From positions 1-49,466 of the forward strand of contig CAYNRX010000014.1 in the NCBI GenBank assembly GCA_964399965.1: a DNA stretch of 49,466 bases. The letters run 5' to 3'. The translations under genes were made by a program, and so were the position numbers. Origin of the DNA: UBA1381 sp964399965 (lineage in GTDB: Bacteria; Bacillota; Clostridia; UBA1381). The first letter of the stretch is position 1; every line of letters starts with the position of its first letter. The notes under the pieces were generated by a model, which made no database searches, had not been told where the DNA came from, and saw nothing but the letters and a program-made list of their open reading frames with translations. Shown here piece after piece: positions 1 through 9,066 of the stretch.

Positions 1-558
1 GCCGCTGCGTGAGATGTGTGCGAAAAAAGTGCCAACTTATATTGACAAAATCACATTTCCATACAAACTGCGCAGCAGGAACGGCGGCAAAAGCAAAAAG
101 AATTAAATACTCTTGGGGCAAGGGATAAAGAGCTTGGCAACCTGTTTGAACATATCTACGAGGACAATGTTTCCGGTAAAATCAGCGATGACAGATTTGC
201 AAAGCTATCCGTAAAATATGAAACGGAGCAAAAGGAAGTTGCAGCCCGTATGAAAGAATTGCAGGAAGAATTAGACAGCGACAAAAGCAAAGCAGTAACA
301 AGCGATATGTTCATGGCTTCCGTCCGCAAATACACACGGGCCCGAAAACTGACGCCGAGAATGTTAAATGAATTGATTGAAAAAATTGAAGTGCATCAAG
401 CGGAAAAGATTGACGGCAAAATAGTCCAGCGGCTGACTATTCGCTATAATTGTATCGGCGCGATTGAAATACCCGACCTTGACAAATTGCCAGAGAATAA
501 CGTATCGGTACATACAAGGCAGGGCGTAGATATTCATTATGCCGCCTGTGCAAGCTGA
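1..558 (+). pseudogene. Large serine recombinase, C-terminal part, apparently frameshifted and cut by the window edge
   Basis: The C-terminal part of a Tn-type large serine recombinase (coiled coil plus DUF4368-like domain). Seen: a continuous frame from about position 61 to the TGA at 556-558, with family phrases such as KELGNLFEHIYEDN, SGKISDDRF and KLTPRMLNELIEKIEVH. In that frame there are TGA codons at 10 and 43. The frame starting at position 2 reads LREMCAKK...YIDKITF and runs to a TAA at 104-106; it looks like the preceding part of the same protein. Loss of one base near 59-60 would join the two. The catalytic N-terminal domain lies outside the window. Inference: a decayed recombinase from an integrated element, unlikely to act. 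The frame break could also be a junction with an unrelated gene. Confidence 0.7.
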
Positions 559-564
559 AAACAA

Positions 565-619
565 CAATAAAAAACCGAGTGTCTTACAGAACCTTTTAAG
601 TCCTGTAAGAACACTCGGT
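565..619 (-). terminator. Rho-independent terminator of tRNA-Leu
   Basis: The inverted repeat 574-589 / 603-619 (16 bp with one bulged base) starts one base beyond the tRNA CCA end. Read on the minus strand it is followed by a run of six T and then ATTG (about 565-573). This is a textbook intrinsic terminator for the tRNA. It also marks the border between the tRNA unit and the recombinase remnant. Confidence 0.85.
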
Positions 620-620
620 A

Positions 621-707
621 TGGTGCGGATAACAGGACTTGAACCTGCATGAGGGAACCCTCACTAGAACCTGAATCTAGCGCGTCTGCCAATTCCGCCA
701 TATCCGC
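621..707 (-). tRNA. tRNA-Leu (anticodon CAG)
   Basis: Read on the minus strand, an 87-nt gene begins GCGGATA and ends TATCCGC-A-CCA, so the 7-bp acceptor stem pairs fully and the CCA is encoded. The anticodon stem CTAGA/TCTAG encloses the loop TTCAGGT, which gives anticodon CAG. A long variable arm (GTGAGGG-TTCC-CTCAT), expected of leucine tRNAs, and a TTCAAGT T-loop are present. It has its own promoter and terminator, so it is an independent unit next to a recombinase remnant. Confidence 0.96.
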
Positions 708-730
708 TTATCAATCGACCTGACTTATAT

Positions 731-759
731 AGTATACCACGTGATTGAATATTTGTCAA
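731..759 (-). promoter_or_regulatory. Sigma-A promoter of tRNA-Leu
   Basis: On the minus strand there is TTGACA (754-759), a 17-bp spacer and TATACT (731-736). The -10 box lies about 24 bp upstream of the tRNA 5' end. Five of six -10 positions and all -35 positions match consensus. Confidence 0.85.
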
Positions 760-822
760 TAGTTTTTTTAAAATTGTTTGTAATTTTTTCTTTTTTGAAC
801 TGATTTGTAAATTAAACGTGAT

Positions 823-856
823 AGTATTTAACCCGGGTAGCCCCGGGCTAAATACT
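823..856. repeat. Strong GC-rich hairpin in the gap between pdp and tRNA-Leu
   Basis: Arms 823-837 and 842-856 pair over 14 of 15 bp, with the 4-nt loop TAGC and a CCCGGG core. The gap 719-981 holds no gene: besides the tRNA promoter it contains only this hairpin. No T-run follows on either strand, so a classical terminator is not obvious, although the site would end transcripts of the pdp operon about 125 nt past its stop codon. Confidence 0.5.
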
Positions 857-981
857 AAAAACATATAGGCAACAGCCGCATACCTTATAAATGCACTATT
901 TTGACACGACAGTAGAATTTATATAAAAAGCTTCTTGTAGTTGCATTTATGTTTATATGGTAATTTCTGAGTTTGCAGGAG

Positions 982-2289
982 CTATATTATATCATAAACA
1001 ACGTCATTGTCCTCAGGCTTTGTGTCAGAAAACTCATATGCGGCACTTATGCGGCGTACGGCTTCCTGTATCTTTAGTACATCACCCGTGTAAGCCTCGG
1101 CCAGAGGTTCGCCTGCCTCCACATAGTCTCCGTTTTTTTTGCAAAGGACGATTCCTGCTCCGTGATCTATATCGTCTTCCTTTTTTATGCGTCCGGCGCC
1201 AAGGAAACAGGATATCCTGCCCATTTCCTCGCAATGTATTCGGCTAACATATCCGGAGGTAGGGGAGGGGACAGCTGCTTTCGTAGGACTTACCGGCAGC
1301 AGTGACAAATCGTCAATGAAACGGTCGTCACCGCCTTGAGCATTTATGAGCTGGCGAAATTTCTCCAGTGCTTTTCCGTTTTTAAGTACCTCTGTTACCA
1401 TTGCTTCGGCCTTTTCGGGAATGGTGGCAATACCGGCGTCCAGCAGAAGCCTGGTGCAAATAGCTATACATACCCTTAAAAGCTCCCGATCGCCGCGACC
1501 GGTCTTTAAAAGCGATACCGCTTCTGCGACTTCCAAGCTGTTGCCGATACAGAGCCCGAGGGGAGTATTCATGTCGCTTAGGAGGACGCTTGTTTTTATG
1601 CCGCATTTCTCACCCGATGATTTCATCAGTACAGCAAGTTTTCGTGCATCGTCCAATGTTTTCATAAACGCACCGTCTCCGACCTTTACATCCAAGAGAA
1701 GAACGTCTGCCCCGGATGCTATTTTTTTGGACATGATGCTCGAAGCGATAAGAGGAATGCTGCCGACAGTTTCAGTGGCGTCCCTGAGAGCATATAATCC
1801 CTTGTCTGCGGGTGCGAGAGAAGCGGTTTGACCGGCTATCACCAACCCGATCTTCCGTGCCTGCTCTATTGCAGCTTCGGGGGAAATGCTGACGGAAAAT
1901 CCGGGGATGGATTCGAGTTTATCAAGAGTGCCGCCGGTATGTCCCAGACCGCGTCCGCTCATTTTGACCATCGTAAGGCCGCAGGCAGCAATTATCGGGG
2001 CGATAATAAGCGTTGTTTTGTCGCCTACACCGCCGCTGGAATGCTTATCGACCGTTATGCCATTTATCCTTGACAGATCCATCCTGTCGCCGGAATCGGC
2101 CATCGCCAGGGTCAGGGCGGCCGTTTCATGTTCGTCCATCCCGTTTAAATAGATGGCCATTAAAAGTGCTGAGGCTTGATAGTCGGCTATCGTTCCTGAG
2201 GTGAAACCGTTTATAAAAAATCGTATCTCCTCATCAGAAAGCGTCATCGCATCCCGTTTCTTAGCTATTATATCATGGATATTCATCAT
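982..2289 (-). CDS. pdp: Pyrimidine-nucleoside (thymidine) phosphorylase
   Basis: Cleaves thymidine, uridine and deoxyuridine with phosphate to a free base and (deoxy)ribose-1-phosphate, in pyrimidine salvage. Family signatures seen: the KHSSGGVGDKTT phosphate-binding segment, MSGRGLGHTGGTLDKLE, and LLLDVKVGDGAFMK in the central domain. The length (435 residues) is normal. The start chosen is the ATG at 2287-2289. It overlaps the stop of nadE as TAATG and is preceded by GAGGAG; a second ATG follows directly and is equally usable. The stop is TAG. It is the last gene of the minus-strand operon, probably translated by coupling with nadE. Confidence 0.93.
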   Translation of the reverse strand: MMNIHDIIAKKRDAMTLSDEEIRFFINGFTSGTIADYQASALLMAIYLNGMDEHETAALTLAMADSGDRMDLSRINGITVDKHSSGGVGDKTTLIIAPIIAACGLTMVKMSGRGLGHTGGTLDKLESIPGFSVSISPEAAIEQARKIGLVIAGQTASLAPADKGLYALRDATETVGSIPLIASSIMSKKIASGADVLLLDVKVGDGAFMKTLDDARKLAVLMKSSGEKCGIKTSVLLSDMNTPLGLCIGNSLEVAEAVSLLKTGRGDRELLRVCIAICTRLLLDAGIATIPEKAEAMVTEVLKNGKALEKFRQLINAQGGDDRFIDDLSLLPVSPTKAAVPSPTSGYVSRIHCEEMGRISCFLGAGRIKKEDDIDHGAGIVLCKKNGDYVEAGEPLAEAYTGDVLKIQEAVRRISAAYEFSDTKPEDNDVVYDII

Positions 2290-4199
2290 TACATCTCCTC
2301 TAACTGGGAAAGCCATAGGGAAGCACAGGCGTCGCTTGGCATACGCCAGTCTCCGCGGGGCGAAAGGGCAACGCTGCCAACCTTTGGCCCGTCTGGCAAA
2401 CAGCTGCGTTTAAACTGCTGAGAGAAGAAACGGCGGCAAAATACCTTGAGCCATTCAAGGATAAAAGGGCGTTCATAAACGCCGGCAAAGGCGTATTCTG
2501 CAAGCCGCAGTATTTTATGCGGCTCAAAACCGAATCGTATCATATGGTAGAGGAAGAAATCATGCAGCTCGTAGGGGCCGACGATATGCTCTGTTTTCTG
2601 CGCTATCTGACCGTCTTTTGGCGGGAGCAGCTCAGGGCTTACAGGGGTGTTGAGTATATCCTCTAATGTACGGCGAAGTATGTCGCTTGAAGTCCGTTCC
2701 GCTTCATAATCGACAAGGTGCCTGATAAGAGTTTTCGGTATCCCGGCATTTACAGCATACATTGACATATGATCGCCGTTATATGTTGCCCAACCGAGAG
2801 CCAGCTCGGACAAATCGCCGGTGCCGACTACCAGGCCGCCGGTCTTGTTGGCGATATCCATTAGCACCTGCGTCCGCTCGCGCGCTTGTGCGTTTTCGAA
2901 AGTGGTGTCAAAGCAGTCGGGTTCCTGACCGATATCGGCAAAATGCGCGGATACTGCATCTCTGATATTGACCTCACGAAAGCTGACATTAAGAGAATGG
3001 GAAAAATTGACTGCGTTTGTATATGTCCTGTCGGTCGTGCCGAAGCAGGGCATAGTGACGGCGATTATCCCGCTGCGATCCTTTTTCAGGCTGTCGAAAG
3101 CTCTGACTGTTGCAAGTAGCGCCAATGTAGAGTCAAGTCCGCCAGATATGCCTATCACAGCAGTTTTTGCCCCCGTATGCGTCAGGCGTTTTTTAAGTCC
3201 AAGCGACTGTATCGCCAGTATCTCCTCACACCGTTTCTCTTTTAACTCCTCTGAATCCGGCACGAAGGGCGTTTTTGATATATATCGTGTGAGCTGTGTT
3301 TCTTCGTGGGCAAAATTTACCGGTATCACTGTATAGCTCTCAGGTCGGGAAACGTTGAAGGTGGTGTTTTTGAGCCGTTCAGCCAAAAGACGGCCGATAT
3401 CGGCTTCTGCATATATGCTGCCGTTTTCAAACCGCTTGCTTCTTGCCAGCTGTGTACCGTTTTCAAATATCATATTATCGCCGGAGAATACAAGATCGGT
3501 CGTGGATTCTCCTTCGCCGGCGTCAGCGTAGATGTAGGCGGCGATAAGTCGGGCAGATTGCGCGCAAACGAGTGTACGGCGGTATTCGTCTTTTGCGACC
3601 AGCTCATTGCTGGCGGAAAGATTAGCGATAACTGTAGCTCCGGCGGCGGCATGACGTCCGGACGGTGGGTTTATCGTCCACAGATCCTCGCATATTTCCA
3701 CAGCCAGGGAAAACCCTTTGATAGCCGGAGAGGTGAACAGGATGTCGGTGCCGAAAGGAATTTCCCGGCCGCCGATCTCGGCTTTTACCGTTTTGCCTGC
3801 AAAGGCAGAGAAATGCCGCTGCTCGTAAAACTCGCCGTAGTTGGGTATATTCGATTTTGGTATCAGGGCAAGCACCTGTCCTTTATAGATAACAGCTGCG
3901 CAGTTATAGAGCGTCTGTTCCAGACGGAACGGCAGCCCAACGACTGCCAAAATGTCCAGCTCCGCAGTTTCATAAACGAGCTTTTCCAGCTCTTCTTCTG
4001 CACCTTTAAGCAGAGTTTCCTGCAAAAACAGGTCGCCGCAGGTATACGACGTCAGACATAGCTCCGGCAGGACTATTACCTTGGCGCCGTTTTCGGATGC
4101 AGCTTTTATGCAGGCGGCGATTTTTTTTCTGTTATAGACGCAGTCGGCGACCCGTATATCGGGGGTAGCAGCGCATATTTTGATAAAACCGTCTTTCAT
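2289..4199 (-). CDS. nadE: Glutamine-dependent NAD+ synthetase
   Basis: Last step of NAD+ synthesis: amidates nicotinic acid adenine dinucleotide with ATP, using ammonia from glutamine. Two domains are visible in 636 residues. The N-terminal nitrilase-like glutaminase has a Glu46 (LPELCL), Lys115 (IPKSN) and Cys170 (EICEDLW) triad. The C-terminal synthetase has the SGGLDS PP-loop at about 352-357 and a GTGDLSELALGWATYNGD segment. Length and order match the two-domain bacterial form. The ATG at 4197-4199 follows GGAGG by 6 nt; a longer reading frame to 4268 would run back into rarA and has no ribosome site. One base separates it from rarA upstream, and its stop overlaps the pdp start. Confidence 0.95.
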   Translation of the reverse strand: MKDGFIKICAATPDIRVADCVYNRKKIAACIKAASENGAKVIVLPELCLTSYTCGDLFLQETLLKGAEEELEKLVYETAELDILAVVGLPFRLEQTLYNCAAVIYKGQVLALIPKSNIPNYGEFYEQRHFSAFAGKTVKAEIGGREIPFGTDILFTSPAIKGFSLAVEICEDLWTINPPSGRHAAAGATVIANLSASNELVAKDEYRRTLVCAQSARLIAAYIYADAGEGESTTDLVFSGDNMIFENGTQLARSKRFENGSIYAEADIGRLLAERLKNTTFNVSRPESYTVIPVNFAHEETQLTRYISKTPFVPDSEELKEKRCEEILAIQSLGLKKRLTHTGAKTAVIGISGGLDSTLALLATVRAFDSLKKDRSGIIAVTMPCFGTTDRTYTNAVNFSHSLNVSFREVNIRDAVSAHFADIGQEPDCFDTTFENAQARERTQVLMDIANKTGGLVVGTGDLSELALGWATYNGDHMSMYAVNAGIPKTLIRHLVDYEAERTSSDILRRTLEDILNTPVSPELLPPKDGQIAQKTEHIVGPYELHDFFLYHMIRFGFEPHKILRLAEYAFAGVYERPFILEWLKVFCRRFFSQQFKRSCLPDGPKVGSVALSPRGDWRMPSDACASLWLSQLEEM

Positions 4200-4200
4200 A

Positions 4201-5460
4201 TTATCCTCCGTTTTTCTTGATTCTGTCCCAGTATTGTTTTGCGGCGATTTCAGTTTTATTATCCCCAAATTCGTAATATTTAACGTCCTTGATATTATCG
4301 GGAAGATACTGCTGATCTACCCAGTGATTCTCAAAGCTGTGGGCATATTTATAACCTCCGCGTCCCAGCTTTTCGGCCCCTGCATAATGCGTATCCTTGA
4401 TATGTTCGGGCACTGTGCCGGTATCACGGGAAGAGATATCAGCCATGGCTTTATCGATAGCCATTATCGCAGAGTTGGATTTGGGGGCGGTGGCTAAAAA
4501 TATTACCGCTTCCGCCAGCGGTATACGCGCTTCGGGGAATCCCAGCTGCAAAGCAGCATCGACACAGGACTTGACCACAGATATTGCCTGAGGATAGGCA
4601 AGGCCAATATCCTCAGAAGCGATAACTAAAAGTCTCCGGCATATGCTCTGGATATCGTCGGCCGATACCAGCCTCGCCAGATAATGCACAGCTGCATCCG
4701 GGTCGGAACCGCGGATGGATTTTTGAAACGCGCTCAATATATCATAATGAGAATCGCCATCCTTGTCATAGCGGAAGGATTTTTTCTGGGCAGCCTGCTC
4801 TGCCAGGTCGAGCGTTATATGGATATCACCGGCAGGCGCGGCCAGAGCGATGGCATCCAGTGCGTTTAAGGCGCGGCGGACATCGCCGTTTGCAGAATGT
4901 GCCAGATGGGAAAGCGCTTCTTCATCTATCTCGATATGGCAGTTTAGTTCTTGTTGCAGAAGTCCGGCGGCGCGGTTTATTGCCCGCTTGATATCCTCAG
5001 GCGTAACCGGCTTAAACTCAAAGACGATACTTCGCGAGAGTATGGCGTTATACACATAAAAATAGGGATTTTCTGTAGTGCTGGCGATAAGCGTTATCTT
5101 GCCGTTTTCGATAAATTCCAAAAGCGATTGCTGCTGCTTTTTGTTGAAATGCTGTATCTCGTCCAGATATAACAGCACGCCGTTGATCGTGAGAAAACTG
5201 TCCAGATCTTCAACTATCCCCTTGATATCGGCGACACTGGCAGTAGTGGCATTTAAGCGGTAAAGCCGTTTGCCGGTGTTGGCAGCGATAATATTGGCGA
5301 CAGTCGTTTTGCCGACGCCGCTGGGACCGTAAAATATCATATTCGGTATTTCATTTTTTTCGATAAGCTGCCGCAGGAGCTTGCCTTTTCCTATAAGATG
5401 CTGCTGCCCCACGACATCATCAAGCGATGAGGGGCGTATCCTGTCCGGAAGTGGAGTCAC
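4201..5460 (-). CDS. rarA: Replication-associated recombination protein A (RarA/MgsA family AAA+ ATPase)
   Basis: A clamp-loader-like ATPase that acts at stalled replication forks. Seen: RIRPSSLDDVVGQ at the N-terminus, Walker A GPSGVGKT at about 45-52, Walker B LLYLDE at about 96-101, a sensor segment ASTTENP, and the C-terminal tetramerisation part with SEDIGLAYP and DTHYAGAEKLGRGGYKYAHS. The start is GTG at 5458-5460, 8 nt after GGGGAGG; an upstream in-frame GTG at 5469 lies inside that ribosome site and is unlikely. 419 residues, usual for the family. It sits between the TPR protein gene and nadE in one operon. Confidence 0.95.
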   Translation of the reverse strand: MTPLPDRIRPSSLDDVVGQQHLIGKGKLLRQLIEKNEIPNMIFYGPSGVGKTTVANIIAANTGKRLYRLNATTASVADIKGIVEDLDSFLTINGVLLYLDEIQHFNKKQQQSLLEFIENGKITLIASTTENPYFYVYNAILSRSIVFEFKPVTPEDIKRAINRAAGLLQQELNCHIEIDEEALSHLAHSANGDVRRALNALDAIALAAPAGDIHITLDLAEQAAQKKSFRYDKDGDSHYDILSAFQKSIRGSDPDAAVHYLARLVSADDIQSICRRLLVIASEDIGLAYPQAISVVKSCVDAALQLGFPEARIPLAEAVIFLATAPKSNSAIMAIDKAMADISSRDTGTVPEHIKDTHYAGAEKLGRGGYKYAHSFENHWVDQQYLPDNIKDVKYYEFGDNKTEIAAKQYWDRIKKNGG

Positions 5461-5517
5461 AGCGTTCACCTCCCCAATATAAGATACGCAGGGGCAGAAA
5501 TCACCCCTGCGAAACTA

Positions 5518-6315
5518 TTACATTTTATTAAGCTCTGCCCTTAGCTTTTCAATATCCTCTTCGGACACGGTAGTCATATATGAACGAGTGCATTCAGGAA
5601 GATGATCGAGGTATTCAAGAGCCTTTTCCTTATTCCCGAGCTTTTGCTGTATCTGTGCACCGTGAAAAAAGGCTTCCGTGAATTTGGGCTCGGCAGCGAT
5701 AAGCTCATCAGAGAGCTTTCTGGCGTCCTCGTAGCGTCCTGCACGGAAATAGCATATGGAAAGATTATCCACGATATCCCTATCTTCGTTGTTGTAGTCG
5801 TAGGCCTCCTCACAGAATTTGGTCGTTTCTGCAAGATCGTCGCCGCGCAGCAGCTTAAAATAGCCGATCATGCCATAGGTGGTGCTTGTTTTATAACCGC
5901 CTTCAAAAAGCTCCAGAGCATCCTCCAAAGCTTCATCCAAACGTCCCTGCTTGTAATAGGCCATGCACCGCGTCTGTTTGGCTTGGTTTTTATAAACAGG
6001 TTTTATACCCTTGAGGTAGAGCAGCTTGTCAAGCACTTCTTCGGCCTTTTCCGGCTCTCCTGCTCTTAGAAGCACGAAAGCATAAGAAGCCCTGATATTA
6101 GGCTTAGAATGGCCGGTATCAACGGCTTTTTTATAGTATTCTGCAGCGCTTTGGTAATTGCCCTCGTTAAAAAGGGCATTTCCGCGCATGGCATAGAATT
6201 GAGGGATAAATGTGTATATCCCGTAAGCTATCATGGCCGCAAGCATTGCCAAGCCGAGATAGATATTTATAACAAAGCCCAGTGCAACAGCGATGATCGC
6301 CATTAAAATATACAT
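5518..6315 (-). CDS. Membrane-anchored TPR protein, function unknown
   Basis: 265 residues. An N-terminal hydrophobic stretch (about 1-37, possibly two short membrane segments) is followed by tetratricopeptide-like repeats: ALFNEGNYQSAAEYYKKAV, CMAYYKQGRLDEALEDALEL, SICYFRAGRYEDARKLSDEL and AQIQQKLGNKEKALEYLDHL. Such proteins usually serve as scaffolds on the cytoplasmic or outer face of the membrane; no partner can be named from the sequence. The start ATG at 6313-6315 follows AGGGGTG. It lies 11 nt after asnS and 57 nt before rarA, in the same operon. No recognised gene name. Confidence 0.85.
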   Translation of the reverse strand: MYILMAIIAVALGFVINIYLGLAMLAAMIAYGIYTFIPQFYAMRGNALFNEGNYQSAAEYYKKAVDTGHSKPNIRASYAFVLLRAGEPEKAEEVLDKLLYLKGIKPVYKNQAKQTRCMAYYKQGRLDEALEDALELFEGGYKTSTTYGMIGYFKLLRGDDLAETTKFCEEAYDYNNEDRDIVDNLSICYFRAGRYEDARKLSDELIAAEPKFTEAFFHGAQIQQKLGNKEKALEYLDHLPECTRSYMTTVSEEDIEKLRAELNKM

Positions 6316-6326
6316 AAGCTCACCCC

Positions 6327-7712
6327 TTAAAACTCTGCTGTGCCGACTGTACGCGGGAACGGCAGAACATCGCGGATGTTGCCCATGCCGGTGATATACA
6401 TCACTGCGCGCTCAAAGCCCAAGCCGAAACCGGCGTGAGGAGCAGAGCCGTACTTTCTCAAATCGAGATACCAGGAATAATCATCGGTATTCATGCCCAG
6501 CTCTTCTATCCTTTGGCAGAGCTTGCCATAGTCATCCTCTCTTTGGCTGCCGCCGATTATCTCACCAACGCCGGGTACGAGCAGATCCATGGCGGCAACG
6601 GTTTTTCCATCGTCATTGAGCTTCATGTAGAATGCTTTTATCTCTTTCGGATAGTCTGTTACAAAAACGGGGCGGCCAAACACCTTTTCTGTAAGATATC
6701 TCTCATGCTCTGTTTGCAGGTCACAGCCCCAGTCAACGGGATATTCAAATTCATCCGCGTGTTTCTTGAGGATGTCTATCGCTTCTGTATATGTCACATG
6801 TGCAAATTTATTGCTTACAACATTGTCAAGCCGTTCAAGAAGCCCTTTGTCCACAAACCGGCTGAAAAATTCCATTTCCTCGCGGGCGTTTTCCAAACAG
6901 TAGTTTATGATAAATTTGAGCATCTCCTCCGCAAGCTCCATATCGTCATTGAGATCGGCAAACGCTATTTCAGGCTCTATCATCCAGAACTCGGCCGCAT
7001 GACGTGTGGTGTTGGAGTTTTCGGCACGGAATGTAGGGCCGAAGGTATACACCTTGTTGAAAGCCATGCAGAATGTTTCAACGTTAAGCTGGCCGCTTAC
7101 GGTAAGGTTTACATGCTTGGAGAAGAAGTCCTTGCGGAAATCTATCGAGCCGTCCTCTGTCCGCGGCGGATTTTCCATATCAAGCGTTGTTACATGGAAC
7201 ATCTCGCCGGCGCCTTCGCAGTCGCTGCCGGTGATTATAGGTGTATGCACGTATACAAAACCGCGCTGGCGGAAAAATTCGTGTATTGCCTGGGCGATCA
7301 TCGATCTTACCCGGAATACTGCTGAGAAGGTGTTGCTGCGCGGGCGCAGATGGGCGATCGTACGCAGGTATTCAAAGGAATGACGCTTTTTTTGCAGCGG
7401 ATAATCCGGAGAAGAAGCGCCTATGCACTCTACGCTTGCGGCCTTTAATTCAAACGGCTGCTTGGCCTCGGGAGTAAGCTCCAAAACGCCCTCTACCTTA
7501 AGTGAAGCGCCGACATTCGTCTTTGATATCTCCGTGAAATTATCAAGCTTTTCTTCCTCGATAACTATCTGTAAATTTTTAAAGAATGTTCCGTCGTTTA
7601 GCTCTATAAACCCAAAGTTCTTCGATGTGCGGATAGTCCTTACCCAGCCGCATACGGTGATGGTACTGCCGCCGAGGGCGTCCGCCTCCTTAAAGATCTG
7701 TTTGATGTCCAT
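6327..7712 (-). CDS. asnS: Asparaginyl-tRNA synthetase
   Basis: Charges tRNA-Asn with asparagine (class IIb synthetase). Seen in 461 residues: the N-terminal OB fold (VCGWVRTIRTSKNFGFIELNDG), motif 2 (FRAENSNTTRHAAEFWMIEPE) and motif 3 (GFGLGFERAVMYITGMGNIRDV, ending PFPRTVG). The Asn rather than Asp type is indicated by the motif 2 context and by the neighbouring asnA. GGAGG lies 7 nt before the ATG. The gene directly follows asnA, so one transcript would make asparagine and charge it. Confidence 0.95.
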   Translation of the reverse strand: MDIKQIFKEADALGGSTITVCGWVRTIRTSKNFGFIELNDGTFFKNLQIVIEEEKLDNFTEISKTNVGASLKVEGVLELTPEAKQPFELKAASVECIGASSPDYPLQKKRHSFEYLRTIAHLRPRSNTFSAVFRVRSMIAQAIHEFFRQRGFVYVHTPIITGSDCEGAGEMFHVTTLDMENPPRTEDGSIDFRKDFFSKHVNLTVSGQLNVETFCMAFNKVYTFGPTFRAENSNTTRHAAEFWMIEPEIAFADLNDDMELAEEMLKFIINYCLENAREEMEFFSRFVDKGLLERLDNVVSNKFAHVTYTEAIDILKKHADEFEYPVDWGCDLQTEHERYLTEKVFGRPVFVTDYPKEIKAFYMKLNDDGKTVAAMDLLVPGVGEIIGGSQREDDYGKLCQRIEELGMNTDDYSWYLDLRKYGSAPHAGFGLGFERAVMYITGMGNIRDVLPFPRTVGTAEF

Positions 7713-7768
7713 TTTTGTTCCTCCGATAAATTTTATGTGTCTGGCCGCCTGAAATGACGACAGACTTA

Positions 7769-8779
7769 TTATAACAGGCTAATGCCGGCGGCCGAACAGG
7801 CGTCGAGCATTTCCTGCGGCCATATAGAAGCCTGTACCTCGCCGATATGCGCCTTGTTTAAAAGGAACATACAAAGGCGCGATTGGCCGATTCCGCCGCC
7901 GATCGTATAGGGCAGACGCTTTTCCAGAATGGATCTGTGGAAATCAAGCTCCAGCCTGTCCATGCATCCGGCTTCCCGGCATTGAGCAACGAGAGAATCC
8001 TCATCTACACGGATACCCATGCTGGATATCTCAAACGCACAGTCGAGAGGAGGATAGTAGAATATTATGTCTCCGTTAAGCTCCCAGTCATCATAGTCGG
8101 GAGCGCGGCCGTCATGCTTTTCGCCGTTAGAGAGACGGCCGCCGATCCTCATCAGGAAAACGGCTTTTTTCTCGCGGACAAATTCTGTCTCCCTTTCTTT
8201 CGGGGAAAGATCGGGGTACATATCAAGCAATTCCTGGGTAGTGATAAAGGTTATCTCATTAGGCAGTTCCGTTTTGGAAAGCTGCGGGTATCTATGTGAT
8301 ACAGCATCCTGGGTATCTTTGATCGCATTATATACATTGTTTACATAGTAGCGAAGAGTTTTTTCGGTGCGCTGTTCTTTTTCAATAACTGCTTCCCAGT
8401 CCCATTGGTCAACGTATAACGAATGGAGATTATCAGGATCCTCGTCACGACGGATAGCGTTCATATCGGTATACAGACCTTCGTTAGGAGAAAAGCCATA
8501 CCTGCCGAGAGTCATGCGTTTCCATTTTGCCAGCGAATGAACGATCTCTGCCTTTTTGCCGCCGAGACAAGGCACATCAAACGATACGGGACGTTCCGTA
8601 CCGTTGAGATTATCATTAAGACCTGTTTCTGGACGAACGAAAAGCGGCGCTGAAATGCGCTGCAAGTGAAGTTTTATAGAAATCTTCTCCTGGAAGGTAT
8701 TGCGAATGAATTTTATCGCCCATTCTGTTTCCCTTCCGTCAAGCTCTGAACGATACCCTTTAGGGATCGATAATGCCAT
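7769..8779 (-). CDS. asnA: Aspartate-ammonia ligase (asparagine synthetase A)
   Basis: Makes asparagine from aspartate, ammonia and ATP; structurally related to class II tRNA synthetases. Family phrases seen: RISAPLFV, TDMNAIRRDE, LHSLYVDQWDWEAVI, DDWELNGDI and GGGIGQSRLCMFLL. 336 residues from the ATG at 8777-8779, which is 10 nt after AAAGG. An in-frame TTG nine bases upstream is too close to the ribosome site. Second gene of the minus-strand operon, 32 nt after the ynzC-like gene. Confidence 0.94.
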   Translation of the reverse strand: MALSIPKGYRSELDGRETEWAIKFIRNTFQEKISIKLHLQRISAPLFVRPETGLNDNLNGTERPVSFDVPCLGGKKAEIVHSLAKWKRMTLGRYGFSPNEGLYTDMNAIRRDEDPDNLHSLYVDQWDWEAVIEKEQRTEKTLRYYVNNVYNAIKDTQDAVSHRYPQLSKTELPNEITFITTQELLDMYPDLSPKERETEFVREKKAVFLMRIGGRLSNGEKHDGRAPDYDDWELNGDIIFYYPPLDCAFEISSMGIRVDEDSLVAQCREAGCMDRLELDFHRSILEKRLPYTIGGGIGQSRLCMFLLNKAHIGEVQASIWPQEMLDACSAAGISLL

Positions 8780-8811
8780 AGTGATCAAACCTTTCTTATC
8801 TAAATTTGTAT

Positions 8812-8973
8812 TTATGATTTTAACGAATCGAGTTGCGCACGCAGATTATTTTTGACAGCAAGGATATATTCGCGCCTGAGTGCATCGCGTTCGGACAATT
8901 CCTCTGTGGAAAGCTCTCCTGAGGCGGCCTTTTTTGCAAGCTCGTTTATCCGGTCGATCTTATACTGTTCCAT
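8812..8973 (-). CDS. ynzC: DUF896 (YnzC-like) small protein
   Basis: 53 residues: MEQYKIDRINELAKKAASGE, a short middle, then a C-terminus RAQLDSLKS. The phrase KIDRINELAKKA and the RAQL...LK ending are typical of the DUF896 family, which has a two-helix hairpin and no settled function. The ATG at 8971-8973 is preceded by AAAGGA at 9 nt. It is the first gene after the 9067-9095 promoter and is followed by asnA. Family assignment is from remembered sequence pattern; role in this operon unknown. Confidence 0.85.
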   Translation of the reverse strand: MEQYKIDRINELAKKAASGELSTEELSERDALRREYILAVKNNLRAQLDSLKS

Positions 8974-9066
8974 ATCGGGTGTTCCTTTCTTTTTTGGACT
9001 GCTTTTTTAATATCTCCGCTTGCTTTTTGGGGGATATTATGCAGAAAAAAATAGATCCGTTACATA

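Noticed and set aside
901..929. Plus-strand promoter-like TTGACA with TAAAAA at 17 bp
   Set aside because: No gene follows on the plus strand; only a shadow frame opposite pdp. The region is AT-rich.
3306..4061. 251-codon open frame on the plus strand opposite nadE
   Set aside because: No recognisable protein; nadE shows both catalytic domains in the other direction.
6435..7325. 296-codon open frame on the plus strand opposite asnS
   Set aside because: No motif or ribosome site; asnS is unmistakable on the other strand.
8974..9066. T-box riboswitch before the asparagine genes
   Set aside because: The leader is too short and lacks the antiterminator sequence.
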